The position numbers were made by a program, and so were the translations under genes. Of a stretch of 64,000 nucleotides of DNA, positions 11,424 to 21,178 are shown piece by piece. The stretch is taken from positions 6,510,001 through 6,574,000 of the forward strand of contig JAEILZ010000001.1 of the NCBI GenBank assembly GCA_018873225.1, written 5' to 3'. The stretch is from [Phialemoniopsis] sp. UDSM-2020. Lineage: Eukaryota; Ascomycota; Sordariomycetes; Thyridiales; Thyridiaceae. Each line of letters starts with the position of its first letter. Position 1 is the first letter of the stretch. The notes below the pieces were generated by a model. That model did not search any database and had not been told where the DNA came from. It worked only from the letters and a program-made list of their open reading frames with translations.

Positions 11424-13331
11424 ATGGAAGAAGCTAGTCACTATGGTGGCGTGAGCGAATGTAGCCGACGTTGGGGTAATCCGCGAAAAGTCGAATCTTG
11501 CTGTGAGAGAGGTTGTACGGCCTGTTCATTGATTCTTACTGTTGTCGATTGGGTCATAGACGCATCAAATGGAAACGGTAAACGAGCACTATCTCGAGAG
11601 TTGATGACGGCCTACATACATAGTGGCCACCTTCACGTCAGGTCGGGTAATCGCTATGAAGAAGACCTATTCGATGTGATGGTTCATCGTCAGCAAGGTT
11701 TGGACTTTTCCTGAGATAACGGTGCTCGAACTGCGACTGACAACACACAAGGATATCGTATTCTTAAAAGATATAAGCTCCCCTCCATCACAAAATCACT
11801 ACATCTCAGACCTCACGACTGGTCCACGCAAGTGAAGAATTGGCTCCGGAACTGCAATCGCTGCCATCCACAGTGCCAGACGTCGACGACGTTCGTTCCA
11901 TCGAGGCTATTGGACCTAAATCCTCCACAGTGCCCCTTTCCAGTCAGACTTGTCGAGACTACGGGTTCGGCCCACGAGACCTTTTCCGAGTACGCTTGCC
12001 TGAGCTATTGCTGGGGAGGAGTTGAGCCGCAATGCATGACGACCATTGCGTCCTTCGACAGCAACAAGCAAGGTATCCCTTGGGAAGACATTCCAAAGGC
12101 CTTTCAGGACAGCATAAGGTTCACTCGAGAGCTGGACATACGGTATCTTTGGATTGACAGCATCTGCATTGTTCAAGATTCCCCAGAAGATTGGACGAAA
12201 GAATCAGCCTCCATGGCGGGAATCTATTCGAATGGAAGCCTCACACTAGCTGCAACAACTTTACCGAACTGTACCCACGCTCTGATCCCAGACATACCAC
12301 CTGACAGAATTGACTTCTCAGCCCCAAATGGCCGAGCCCACTCAGTCTTTGTGAAGGAATTGTCCCATCGATCGGGTTCCCACCGCCTGAGTCCTCGTGC
12401 TCCGCTTCTAAGCCGCGGTTGGGCTTACCAAGAGCGCGAGTTATCAAAATGAGTTGTACACTTCTGCCCCGCTGAGGTCATCTGGGAATGCATGGAATCC
12501 TCAATGTGCTTCTGCTCAGGAAAAGGAAGAGATTTGACATCCAACAGTTCTTCCAAATTCCACCCCTTCCCTGGTGAACAGGTCGGCTCTATACAGAAAA
12601 ACATAAATTGGAGAAATTCTGTCGAGCCATATTCCAAACTTGCCCTCACCAAGCCATTAGATAAATTGCCTGCCCTTTCGGGTTTGGCTCATCGGTACGC
12701 CAATGCTTTCTCCAATAAAGACATTTACCTGACTGGGCTCTGGAAGTCACAACTACCGCGAGCTCTTTTTTGGGCACCCTCTGGTGTCTCCGGATTGGCT
12801 CCAAGAGGGCCATGGGTTGCGCCTACGTGGACTTGGGCAAGCGCCCCGGAGCAAGTGAGGTTTTACGCGTCGGTTGAAAGTTTGTCTCGTGACAAACTCG
12901 TTCTTTTGCCAACAATAGAGAGCTATGAGATCCAATTAGATGGCTCTGATCCCTTTGGCAGAGTGCGCTCAGGCAGCATAACCATTCGTGGGCGAGCAAT
13001 GGCGATGACTGTCTTGTATGACAATCAAGACGACAAGCAATTCAAGTTGGCCGATATGCAAGGCCTCTTCGATTGGTCGTTTCGAGCTGATTACGACATC
13101 GCGGTACCGGGCTGTTATCAGATCTCACCTGGCGCTGAAGTGATGTGTCTTGCGATTGGAACCTGGATAACCCGAAGATCTGAGAAATGGTCAGTAGACC
13201 TCCTGGTACTGGCACCAAGCCAAACCAAGCCGGGTGCGTTCGAACGTATCGGCACTTTTGATATGTATGCCGATGATTGTCATGATTTATTGGAGTCTGA
13301 CAACAGTTGGGAAACGTTTGTACTCGTGTAA
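11424..13331 (+). pseudogene. HET-domain (heterokaryon incompatibility) gene with in-frame stop
   Basis: Exons 11424-11697 and 11752-13331 join in frame through a 54-nt intron. The HET domain is clear: YACLSYCWGG, then IPKAFQDSIRFTRELDIRYLWIDSICIVQD, then MAGIYSNGSLTLAAT. After RGWAYQERELSK the frame hits TGA at 12450-12452 (codon 325). Reading resumes at once with the expected VVHFCPAEVIWEC and stays open to 13331, about 617 codons in all. The TGA occupies a position where relatives carry Arg or Pro, so CGA to TGA is the simplest change. HET proteins trigger cell death on non-self recognition. Here either a truncated 324-residue protein with most of the HET domain is made, or the gene is dead. 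The N-terminal exon has the cysteine-rich pattern common in this family. Confidence 0.88.
12450..12452 (+). other. Premature TGA in HET gene
   Basis: The stop codon lies between codons for SK and VV, with conserved HET-family sequence on both sides in the same frame. The context is AAATGAGTT. It is not followed by CTA, the context known to favour stop-codon readthrough in fungi. Confidence 0.9.
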
Positions 13332-13475
13332 GGATATCGTCGCTTGGCTGTGAGGGAATAGCATGTATACGTTCCGCAACCAAACCTAGTGACCCCTGAG
13401 ACTTTTGCAATAGTATTTGTCTTCGAATTCGTCCCCAATGTATTTGGCCCCGAATATCTACCAAATGAGATAAAC

Positions 13476-14365
13476 CTAGGGCAGAGTATACCCTCCGTCG
13501 ACCGTGATCTCAACACCCGTGACGAACGAGCTTGCATCGCTGGCAAGATAAAGATATGCGGCTTTCAATTCATGAACCTCCCCTGCCAGATCCTTGTCAG
13601 TTATGGGTATCGTATCAGTTCACATAGACTTCATGACCCACCCATTCGCCCCAAAACAGCCATCCGATTCGCCTCGTTGACCGAAGGCATGTCTTCGCTC
13701 ATAGCCGTGTTGATCCACCCTGGGGACACCATGTTCACCCGGGCAAACCCGCGCCACTCCCGCGCCAAAGACCGGCCGAGGTGTAGCACGGCAGCCTTGG
13801 TGGTGTTGTACGCGGTGTGGTCCAGCGGCACTGTGACGACACTTCCGGAGACGCTAGTCGTGATGATGAAGTTGCCAGACCCCTGTTCCTTGAAGACCGG
13901 ACCAACCGCCCTCGCACAATGCACCACGCCGTGTACGTTGACGTCCATCTGCGCTCGGTATTGCTCCAGTGCATGGTCCTCGAGCAGTGAGCCGGGCAGG
14001 CATATCCCCGCGTTGGCGATGAACACATCTATCCTGCCTAGCTCGGCACGCACATGTGAGACGAGCTTGTCGACCGCGGTAGAGTCGGTGACGTCGCACT
14101 GAACGGGCAGGATCCTGACACCGTGGGTGCTGGAAAGGGTCTCACACATCTGGTGCACGGCCGGGCTGTCGGTTGTGGAGACGACGACGACGTGTGCGCC
14201 AGCCTCAGCGAGTCCTTCTGCCACGGCGGCACCGATACCACGACTGCCTCCTGTAACGATGCACACTCTCCCATTCATCTTGAATTGGTCCATCACATTG
14301 TGAGGTATGTTGGGCGCGGGTCGGGCTCGGCGTGGTGCGCGGCATTCCTCATAAGTCATCGACAT
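13476..14365 (-). CDS. Short-chain dehydrogenase/reductase, sorbose/mannitol reductase-like
   Basis: Exons 14365-13642 and 13582-13476 give 276 residues. The acceptor at 13583 is chosen because it restores the standard ending [32 protein letters not shown]. The cofactor motif TGGSRGIG is at residues 38-45, NAG at 118-120, and the catalytic Y186-x3-K190 is in HTAYNTTK with serines just before. The sequence style ([16 protein letters not shown]) resembles fungal Sou1/Sou2-type NADP(H) reductases acting on ketoses or polyols. Two further in-frame ATGs near the start are possible. The gene is divergent from the aldehyde dehydrogenase across about 830 bp. The substrate is not determined. Confidence 0.9.
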
Positions 14366-15197
14366 CCTGATTTGTTCCGAGATGATCTCATGATGCTTTC
14401 ATCACTAAACGTGTATCTTGTTCAAACTCGACTGGGTGCAGGCGGCTTGTTTCGGAGGGATCAAAGAATAATGAACACGCGGAAGTCACAGCCGTGATCT
14501 GGCCACGAGATTGGGGCTATGATAGCTTTGGGCGATGTATCTAATCACTTCCATTTTATCCAAAACACTGATACAGCGCATTTCTATAAAGTATGTTGCC
14601 TTCACTTGATAACTGCCGGTTCAAGTTCAACCTCTCTATCTTGTCACTTGGGTTTACACGGCCTCTATTGGTAGACTTAGGTAGTAGCTTAGGCTCGTCG
14701 TCGGATGCAAGGTCCACCTGTCATGAAGCAAAGCTCGTAAGTCATTGCCCGCAAAGGGAAGGTTAAGAGAGACCTGCCCATTCATAATCTACCTAGATCT
14801 CCTGGCCAAGTGTCCCAACTAGAACCAATTCGGCAATGGATCGCGAACGAGCGATCGCGCCACCAATCCGATTGGCTAGATTGCAAAGGCGCCCCAGACC
14901 CCGAATACATGCCCATAACGACGTCGTAGAGGCGTGTGCGTAGAGACTTATTCCATCTTTCGGCATGGGAATGGGGAAATAGGTCTGTCTAATGTTCCTA
15001 CAGGGCGGCTCCGGCTCTCGGAGCTTGAGGACCCTGCACTGAATACCAAGTGAGCAGTTGTGTAGTTTTATTAATACTTAGCTACTATCGCTACAGCTAA
15101 TACGGTCATTGTCAAATCATCGCCATAATCTCAGATAGAAAAGGACCTATCTTGGGCTTATCAAATAGTCAGCCTGTCTGTACGGAAAGCCTCAACC
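14366..15197. promoter_or_regulatory. Shared divergent promoter: SDR / aldehyde dehydrogenase
   Basis: 832 bp between the two start codons. The sequence has no recognisable ORF or RNA. The head-to-head layout suggests co-regulation, but no specific site was defined. Confidence 0.45.
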
Positions 15198-16697
15198 ATG
15201 TCATCATCAGTCCCTGCCCTCAAGGACCCGTCACTCCTGATTGACAACGCCTTTGTCAACGGAGAACAGACGGGCGCTAAATCAGGAGCAACATTCGAAG
15301 TACACGACCCGGCAACGGGAAAACTCATCTCGACATGCCCAGACATGAACGCAGAGGACGTGGCCCTCGCCATTGCCGCCGCCGAGGCCGCCCTGCCGTC
15401 CTTCCGCCGGCGCACAGGCCGCGAGAGGGCCGTCCTCCTGCGCAACTGGTACGACCTTGTGATCGCGAACTTCGACGACCTGGCGACGCTCATCACCTGG
15501 GAGAACGGCAAGCCGCAGGCCGACGCCCGGGCCGAGGTGTCCTACGCGGCCAATTTTCTGCTGTGGTTCAGCGAGGAGGCGCCGCGCATCTACGGCGACA
15601 CGATTGGCACGTCGGTGCCGACGAACCGCGTCATTAGCTGGAAGGAGCCCGTCGGCGTGTGCGGCCTCATCACGCCCTGGAACTTCCCCGCGGCCATGAT
15701 CACGCGCAAGATCGGCCCGGCGCTGGCGGCGGGGTGCACGGTGGTGGCCAAGTCGCCCGGCGAGACGCCGCTGACGTGCAACGCGCTGGCGGAGCTGGCG
15801 AGGAGGGCTGGGATACCTGCCGGCGTGGTCAACGTCGTGACGTCGCTGGAGAATACGGTCGAGGTGGGGAGAGTGTTGACGACGGACCCGAGGGTCAAGA
15901 AGATCTCCTTCACGGGCTCTACGCAAGTAGGCAAGTTACTCATGCAGCAGGCGGCCAGCACGATCAAGAAGGTGTCGCTCGAGCTGGGGGGTAACGCGCC
16001 GTTCATGGTCTTTGACGACTGTGACCTGGACCTCGCTGTCGATGGGGCTATAGCTTCGAAATTCAGGGGTTCGGGCCAGACTTGCGTGTGCGCGAACCGG
16101 ATCTACGTGCAGAAGGGCATCTACGAGGAGTTCTGCCGCAAGTTTGCCGACAAGGTGCGGCAGTTCAGACTTGGGGCCGGGTTCGGGGATGTGACACACG
16201 GCCCCCTGATTCACGACCGGGCCGTGGCCAAGGTAGAGAGCCATGTGATGGACGCGCAGGGCAAGGGCGCCAAGGTGCTCGTCGGCGGTGAGAGGAGGCC
16301 CGACCTGGGGCCCAACTTCTACAGCCCGACGGTGCTGCGGGACGTCACGACGGACATGGACATCGCCAAGGAAGAAACATTCGGCCCCGTGGCGGGCCTG
16401 TTCAGCTTCGACACCGAGGCCGAGGTGCTGGCGCTGGCCAACGACACGCCCGTGGGCCTGGCCGGGTACTTCTTCAGCCGCGACGTGGGGCGGATCTGGC
16501 GGGTGGCGGAGGCGCTGCAGGTGGGCATGATCGGGGTCAACACGGGCATCATCTCGGACGCGGCGGCGCCGTTTGGGGGTGTCAAGGAGTCTGGGCTGGG
16601 CAGGGAAGGGTCCAAGTATGGAGTTGACGACTACGTTGTCATTAAGTCGATGACGCTTGGCGGGATCAGTAGTGAGCTACAAGGCTCGAAGCTTTAG
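15198..16697 (+). CDS. Aldehyde dehydrogenase, succinate-semialdehyde dehydrogenase type
   Basis: Single exon, 499 residues, strongly GC-rich. Complete ALDH fold: PWNF with N162, the cofactor-region lysine K185 (VVAKSPGET), general base E262 in LELGG, and catalytic C296 in GSGQTCVCANR. The ending GVNTGIISDAAAPFGGVKESGLGREG is characteristic of the SSADH (GabD/UGA2) subfamily. It oxidises a semialdehyde to the acid with NAD(P)+. Besides GABA catabolism, relatives act on malic or other semialdehydes, which matters because carnitine oxygenases release malic semialdehyde. That link to the Rieske gene is speculative. No organelle signal is obvious. Confidence 0.95.
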   Translation: MSSSVPALKDPSLLIDNAFVNGEQTGAKSGATFEVHDPATGKLISTCPDMNAEDVALAIAAAEAALPSFRRRTGRERAVLLRNWYDLVIANFDDLATLITWENGKPQADARAEVSYAANFLLWFSEEAPRIYGDTIGTSVPTNRVISWKEPVGVCGLITPWNFPAAMITRKIGPALAAGCTVVAKSPGETPLTCNALAELARRAGIPAGVVNVVTSLENTVEVGRVLTTDPRVKKISFTGSTQVGKLLMQQAASTIKKVSLELGGNAPFMVFDDCDLDLAVDGAIASKFRGSGQTCVCANRIYVQKGIYEEFCRKFADKVRQFRLGAGFGDVTHGPLIHDRAVAKVESHVMDAQGKGAKVLVGGERRPDLGPNFYSPTVLRDVTTDMDIAKEETFGPVAGLFSFDTEAEVLALANDTPVGLAGYFFSRDVGRIWRVAEALQVGMIGVNTGIISDAAAPFGGVKESGLGREGSKYGVDDYVVIKSMTLGGISSELQGSKL

Positions 16698-17653
16698 AAT
16701 CGGGACTTGTTTAGATCTGTGTTCAGAATAATCTGATATAAGATGTCAAAGTAGCCAAGCTTGGTTATCTGCTTGTGATGGTGGATGAGAGAGTCGTCGC
16801 AGCAAGAGTGAGGCTTGAATTCACACCGAGAGATGCCCGTCGGTCGGATATAAGCAGCCCAGAGGCCGCTGGCAATACAGCGACTTTTTAGTGGGGGTTC
16901 GAGGGGGAAACATGCCTATTCGGGATTTGCGGACTGGAGGACCTGAAATGCTGGCCAACTTTTGCGACGTCTCATTCCCGCCGTATCCGGGCTGCAAGGC
17001 TCGTAAAAGTTGAGTAAATACTGACGATCATCTCGAGAGTTGAATTATGGAGTTTATAGATACTTGAGAGTATGTCGTGGGCGGAAAGGATGGCTCGGAG
17101 ATGTAGACTGCTAGACCGAGGTGATTTTGCCATGCTGGGTCTGTGACGTAAGCGGAAAGCGGAAGCCCAGGCTCAGGTATCCGTGAATGCCATCCAATCA
17201 ATTGGTGATGTTGGATGTGGGGGATTGAAATGCGTTTGCAGTGTGTCATAGCTTTTTGGATCAAAGGGCACCTGGCACTCAATCTGATAAACAGAATGAG
17301 GGAAATGCACTAGCAGATCCGTAGTGGAACGGAGGTACCAGTCCGTCAATAAGCTCGGGTGTGATGACTTTGCCCTGGTTAAGCCGAGCCCCGGACTATG
17401 ATTTTGGTGAGCAGGGACCCTCTTTTTTTCTTTTTCGCCTCTTGGATCTCCTCCCATTTGCCATTTTCCCTGCATCCATCATTATCACCGAGCCCATCCG
17501 TCATTCCCTTTCTCTTCAATCCTCCAACCATCATCACCGAAACCCGACGAGAAAAATACAAACCGAACCTCTATAACATCCGCGACACCTCTTGCCATCA
17601 AGCGACATCACCAATACATACACAAGCCGCAGCAGCAGCTCTCCACCGTCACG
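16698..17653 (+). promoter_or_regulatory. Intergenic region and ISU1 leader
   Basis: About 950 bp between ALDH and ISU1. The last 250 bp become pyrimidine-rich (for example a CTTTTTTTCTTTTTC run near 17420-17440), typical of the upstream region of highly expressed fungal genes. ORFs here, including 17398-17653, are read-through frames and are not called. Confidence 0.5.
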
Positions 17654-18440
17654 ATGCTGCCCCTACGCACAGCATTCCGCGCTCGGCCCGCGACAGCTTT
17701 TCTCACAACCGCTCGCGCCGCCCAACCTGCCGCACGGCGATTCTACCACGAGAAAGATATGTCCTTCCCCAACCATCTCCCCATCTTTTTCTCCATCTAG
17801 GAGAGTCATTTCAGGAAGCTAACAATTGTTCGTCTGCACTGATCGACCACTACAGCCGACCCCGAAACCCCGGCTCCCTCGACAAGTCCGACCCTGCCGT
17901 CGGCACCGGCCTCGTCGGTGCCCCGGCTTGCGGCGATGTCATGAAGCTCCAGATCAAGGTCGACGACAACGGCACCATCACCGACGCGAAGTTCAAGACG
18001 TTTGGCTGCGGCTCGGCCATCGCCTCGTCCAGCTACCTGACGACCCTCGTCAAGGGCATGCGATGTGAGTAACCCACGACCCATCCTCGGAGATATTTGA
18101 TATTGGCATATCCATGGCTCGAATGGCCTTTTTTGATGTATGTACTGACCAGCGCACCTGCAGTGGAGGATGCCGCCAAGATTAAGAACGTCGATATCTC
18201 AAAGGAGCTGTGCCTGCCGCCCGTCAAGCGTGAGTTTCCCGTCCTCCTGTCTTCATCGCTCCAATCTATCTCCAGTCATCCACTGACCACCCTTTCTATC
18301 CTGCAGTCCACTGCTCCATGCTCGCCGAGGACGCCATCAAGGCCGCCATCGCCGATTACCACACCAAGAACCCTGGCATCGGCTCAAATCTGGCCGGCAC
18401 CGCCAAGGCCATCCCCAAGGCCGCCGAGGCTACCCTCTGA
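17654..18440 (+). CDS. ISU1: Mitochondrial iron-sulfur cluster scaffold protein (IscU type)
   Basis: Exons 17654-17756, 17840-18064, 18164-18229 and 18307-18440 give 175 residues. The N-terminus is an Arg/Ala-rich mitochondrial presequence (MLPLRTAFRARPATAF) ending near RRFYHEK. Mature IscU follows: C65-G-D67, C91 and C134 are the cluster ligands with the conserved Asp, and LPPVK (127-131) is the Hsp70 chaperone-binding motif. It assembles 2Fe-2S clusters with Nfs1 and frataxin and is essential in fungi. The first intron (17757-17839) is the oddity: only AT..AC ends give the conserved join HEK-V-IDHY. No GT..AG pair there keeps the frame. Introns 2 and 3 are ordinary GTGAGT..CAG. This is a housekeeping gene, probably unrelated to its catabolic neighbours. 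Confidence 0.95.
17757..17839 (+). other. Putative AT-AC intron in ISU1
   Basis: An 83-nt intron reading ATATGTCC at the 5' end and CTGCAC at the 3' end, with a standard GCTAAC branch site at 17818-17823, 17 nt before the acceptor. The 5' site equals the common fungal GTATGT with G1 changed to A. It does not match the minor-spliceosome consensus RTATCCTT. This points to a U2-type AT-AC intron. Confidence 0.75.
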
Positions 18441-19021
18441 GGGGCGACACCATTAATAATCAACGAAAATTCCATCCACAAAAAAACAGAGGAAAGAATC
18501 AAAGAATGATACCATCCTACATCAATAGGGAAGGCGTAACGAGGAGTGCATTTTGATGCTTTTTCAACACATGAACGCTGCGGTTCTGGGAAACGACTGC
18601 AAGAGACGAGGCGAACAGGGGACGAGGGGAATCGATGGTTTTGAGGTGCGAAGACGAATTGATCTTTGCCGAAGGAGAGGACGAGACGATATGTACATTA
18701 CTGCAACGTACTCCAATGATGAAATCGGATAGCACCTCGTGGGTTTAGAGGTAGCTGATTGCGAATTCCAAATCTCCATTCCCATGGTCCTTGACCTTCT
18801 TTGCCAGCAGGGCTGTGCGGGGCTCTGATGTTCTGCTAACAAAAACCGCTAATCCTTCCACGAAGATGCACTGATCATCCTTTCTGGTGCATTTGCTAGG
18901 TGTTTCTCGAGCGCCAAAGCATTCGCCGTTCGCTTGTCCAGCTTGACATCTACGACTATGGATCGGCGCAAGAAGAAAGCCTCTGAGCGGAATTGCTAAC
19001 ATTACAGATAACATTTTCTCT
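18441..19021. other. Convergent intergenic region
   Basis: About 580 bp between the 3' ends of ISU1 (+) and the CocE-type hydrolase (-). It begins with an A-rich ISU1 3' UTR. No further gene was recognised. Confidence 0.5.
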
Positions 19022-20671
19022 TTACCTATTACAAGGCAACACCACCTTCGAAACTCCACCAACATGCCTTATGCGATGCCCGACACTCTTCAACTCCGTA
19101 GCGACCGTCCGGTTACCGGCAACGCCCGGATTTCGAGCCATGAGCGGGAAACTGCCTCCCGCCACGATGAGCCTAATCCGCGTGCCCCTCTCGAACCGGT
19201 GCGCGCAGTCCTGCAGCGCGACCGAGACTGGTTTGTCGCTACTACGCTCGGCGTCCAGCGCCTTGTAGTACTCGGCCACGTTGCGCGACGTCCCGCTGCC
19301 GTCGGCGTCCACCTCGCTCAGGCGCACCCAGAGGTCCGCGTATGGGGACGAGGTCGAGTGGGCGAGATGTACGACTGCACGGCCCATTACCTCGACCGGT
19401 TCCACCAAGGGCTCGCTCGTGTACACGAGCACGTCGGAGCGCGAGGCGTACGCCGTGTCCTCGACGCGGCCTGTGCCGCCGAGCAGATTGCCGCCGATGG
19501 TGGGCGTCGGGTCTGATGGGTCGAATGTGAAAGCTAGCTCTGGTGAGTCCGCGCTGGGGATGCTCCCGGTCAAGGCTTTACTCCCGCCTTCGAGGAAGAA
19601 TGCGACAGACTCCGTGTCGCCGGGAGGCCAGGCCGGGAGATCCTTCCATTCTTCAGCGCCCGTGACGAACACTCTGACCGGGTTCTTCGGCGAACCTTGC
19701 TCTCCCACGTCTTCACGGCAAGCCAAATGCCGGCCCAGAGAGGCGAACGCCTCCGGCATGCACCGCAATCCAGACGCAGCGAGATGCGCCCACGGCCCGA
19801 CGACCAGGCGCACGTCGCACCCGCGCTCCCGCAGGCGCCGGTACTGCTCCATCGTCTGGTAGTTGAAAGGGTCGTACCACCCGCTCGTCAGCAAGACAGG
19901 CAAGTCCACGGGCTCGCGCTCCAGCGCCTCGGCGTGCCGCACGGGTTCCCACAGCGGATCGTCGAGGTCGGGCGTCGCCATGAAGCGCGCCACCCACGGC
20001 GCCCGCTCGCCGAAGTGCTTCTCCACCGCCGGCGCGAGCGGCAGCGCCGCCGTCAGCGCATCGACCTGCGCTTCGGCGTCCGCGCGGGGCACCGCGTCCT
20101 CCTGGTGCGCGACGTAGTCGCTCCACGCGAGCCGGTCGAGCCTGTACGCGCCCTCGGTCCACGTGTGCACCGCGTGGTCGTGCGGCGCCGCGAGGATGGC
20201 GCAGCACACGAGGTCGGCTGGGGGGTCGCGTAACAGCGCCCACTGCGCGTAGCCCATGTAGCTCGCGCCAAAGGTGGCAAAGGACCCGGGGAACCAGTCT
20301 TGCATGCGCATCCATTTCACGATCGCCTGGCTGTCGTCCCGCTCGCTCATGCCCGGCACGAAGGGCCCGCCTCCGGAACCAAAGGTCCCACGCGAGGATG
20401 CAAAGAGCACGGCGTAGCCGCGCGCGGCGAAGATGGTCGCGTTCATGAGGTCCATGGGCGGGCCGCGGCCGTAGCAGCCGAGGGCGAGGATGAGGCCGTG
20501 CGGCTTGGGTAGCTCCGGCCGGTAGAGGTCGGCGGCGAGGTGGATTCCGTCGGGCATGGGGATGCGCTGGGGGGTCTTGGTATAGGTGCACTCCTCCGGG
20601 GGCAGGGAGCGGGTGAAGGCCGCGAGCATGGCCTTGCGCCGGGCCGCTCTGGCGTCGGGGTCGGCGGACAT
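19022..20671 (-). CDS. CocE/NonD-family hydrolase (X-Pro dipeptidyl-peptidase S15 type)
   Basis: Single exon, 549 residues, very GC-rich. The alpha/beta-hydrolase domain has nucleophile S137 in FGASYMGYAQW, the acid D267 in SGWYDPFNYQT, and H296 in GPWAHLA. The C-terminal part (from about 350) is the beta-sandwich domain of the family (segment VMGRAVVHLAHSTSSPYADLWVRL). Family members hydrolyse esters or amides (cocaine esterase, glutaryl-acylase, X-Pro peptidases). No signal peptide is seen, so it is probably intracellular. The substrate is unknown. It is not obviously linked to the neighbours. Confidence 0.92.
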   Translation of the reverse strand: MSADPDARAARRKAMLAAFTRSLPPEECTYTKTPQRIPMPDGIHLAADLYRPELPKPHGLILALGCYGRGPPMDLMNATIFAARGYAVLFASSRGTFGSGGGPFVPGMSERDDSQAIVKWMRMQDWFPGSFATFGASYMGYAQWALLRDPPADLVCCAILAAPHDHAVHTWTEGAYRLDRLAWSDYVAHQEDAVPRADAEAQVDALTAALPLAPAVEKHFGERAPWVARFMATPDLDDPLWEPVRHAEALEREPVDLPVLLTSGWYDPFNYQTMEQYRRLRERGCDVRLVVGPWAHLAASGLRCMPEAFASLGRHLACREDVGEQGSPKNPVRVFVTGAEEWKDLPAWPPGDTESVAFFLEGGSKALTGSIPSADSPELAFTFDPSDPTPTIGGNLLGGTGRVEDTAYASRSDVLVYTSEPLVEPVEVMGRAVVHLAHSTSSPYADLWVRLSEVDADGSGTSRNVAEYYKALDAERSSDKPVSVALQDCAHRFERGTRIRLIVAGGSFPLMARNPGVAGNRTVATELKSVGHRIRHVGGVSKVVLPCNR

Positions 20672-21178
20672 GGCCTGAGACGCCTTGGCTAGAGTTGGAT
20701 AAAGAAGTATCTTGATTTACTGAAGGTGTAACCGACGGATTTTTAATCGTACTGGGTCTTGGCACGTATTTATGGCCATTCTGTGATGTGCCACGCGTAT
20801 CTCGTGTTATTCCTCCGGGCTTACGGACTCCGCGGGAGGATAGAGCATCGGGTCCTGTCCCGCTCAGCCATTAACATCCACCCAGTCACCACCCCCCATG
20901 AACCCATTACTGTAGCCTCATGTAAAGCTTTGATTGTGACTGGATGCATGCTTGATAACCGGACGAAGGAGTGCTAGGATTAGCCATGCAAGCCTTTGCG
21001 CTTATACTGCATGGACTGAACGCTCCATGTTTGAATGCGCTTGATTGGCCGACCATGTTCATGTCATCATAACATGTTGTTACTGTAAGAGCTACTTCTA
21101 CTTGTTACATATTGTTGCCAGTGAAACATGGGCCTCTCATGTAGACTGGCTCTGTCGCTTAATCATAGTACTCTTGTA
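20672..21178 (-). other. Intergenic region
   Basis: About 500 bp upstream of the CocE-type gene and downstream of the M20 peptidase gene (both minus). The short ORF at 20759-20977 shows no domain and was not called. Confidence 0.45.

Noticed and set aside
12450..12452. RIP as the cause of the HET-gene stop
   Set aside because: The mutated C would precede G rather than A, and I noticed no cluster of C-to-T or TpA-rich sequence around it.
17757..17839. Minor-spliceosome (U12) explanation for the ISU1 intron
   Set aside because: The 5' end is ATATGTCC, not RTATCCTT, and the branch site is the ordinary GCTAAC. The U12 branch consensus TTCCTTAAC is absent.
19697..20765. ORFs overlapping the CocE-type gene, up to 350 codons
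   Set aside because: Pro/Arg/Ala-rich shadow frames of a very GC-rich gene.
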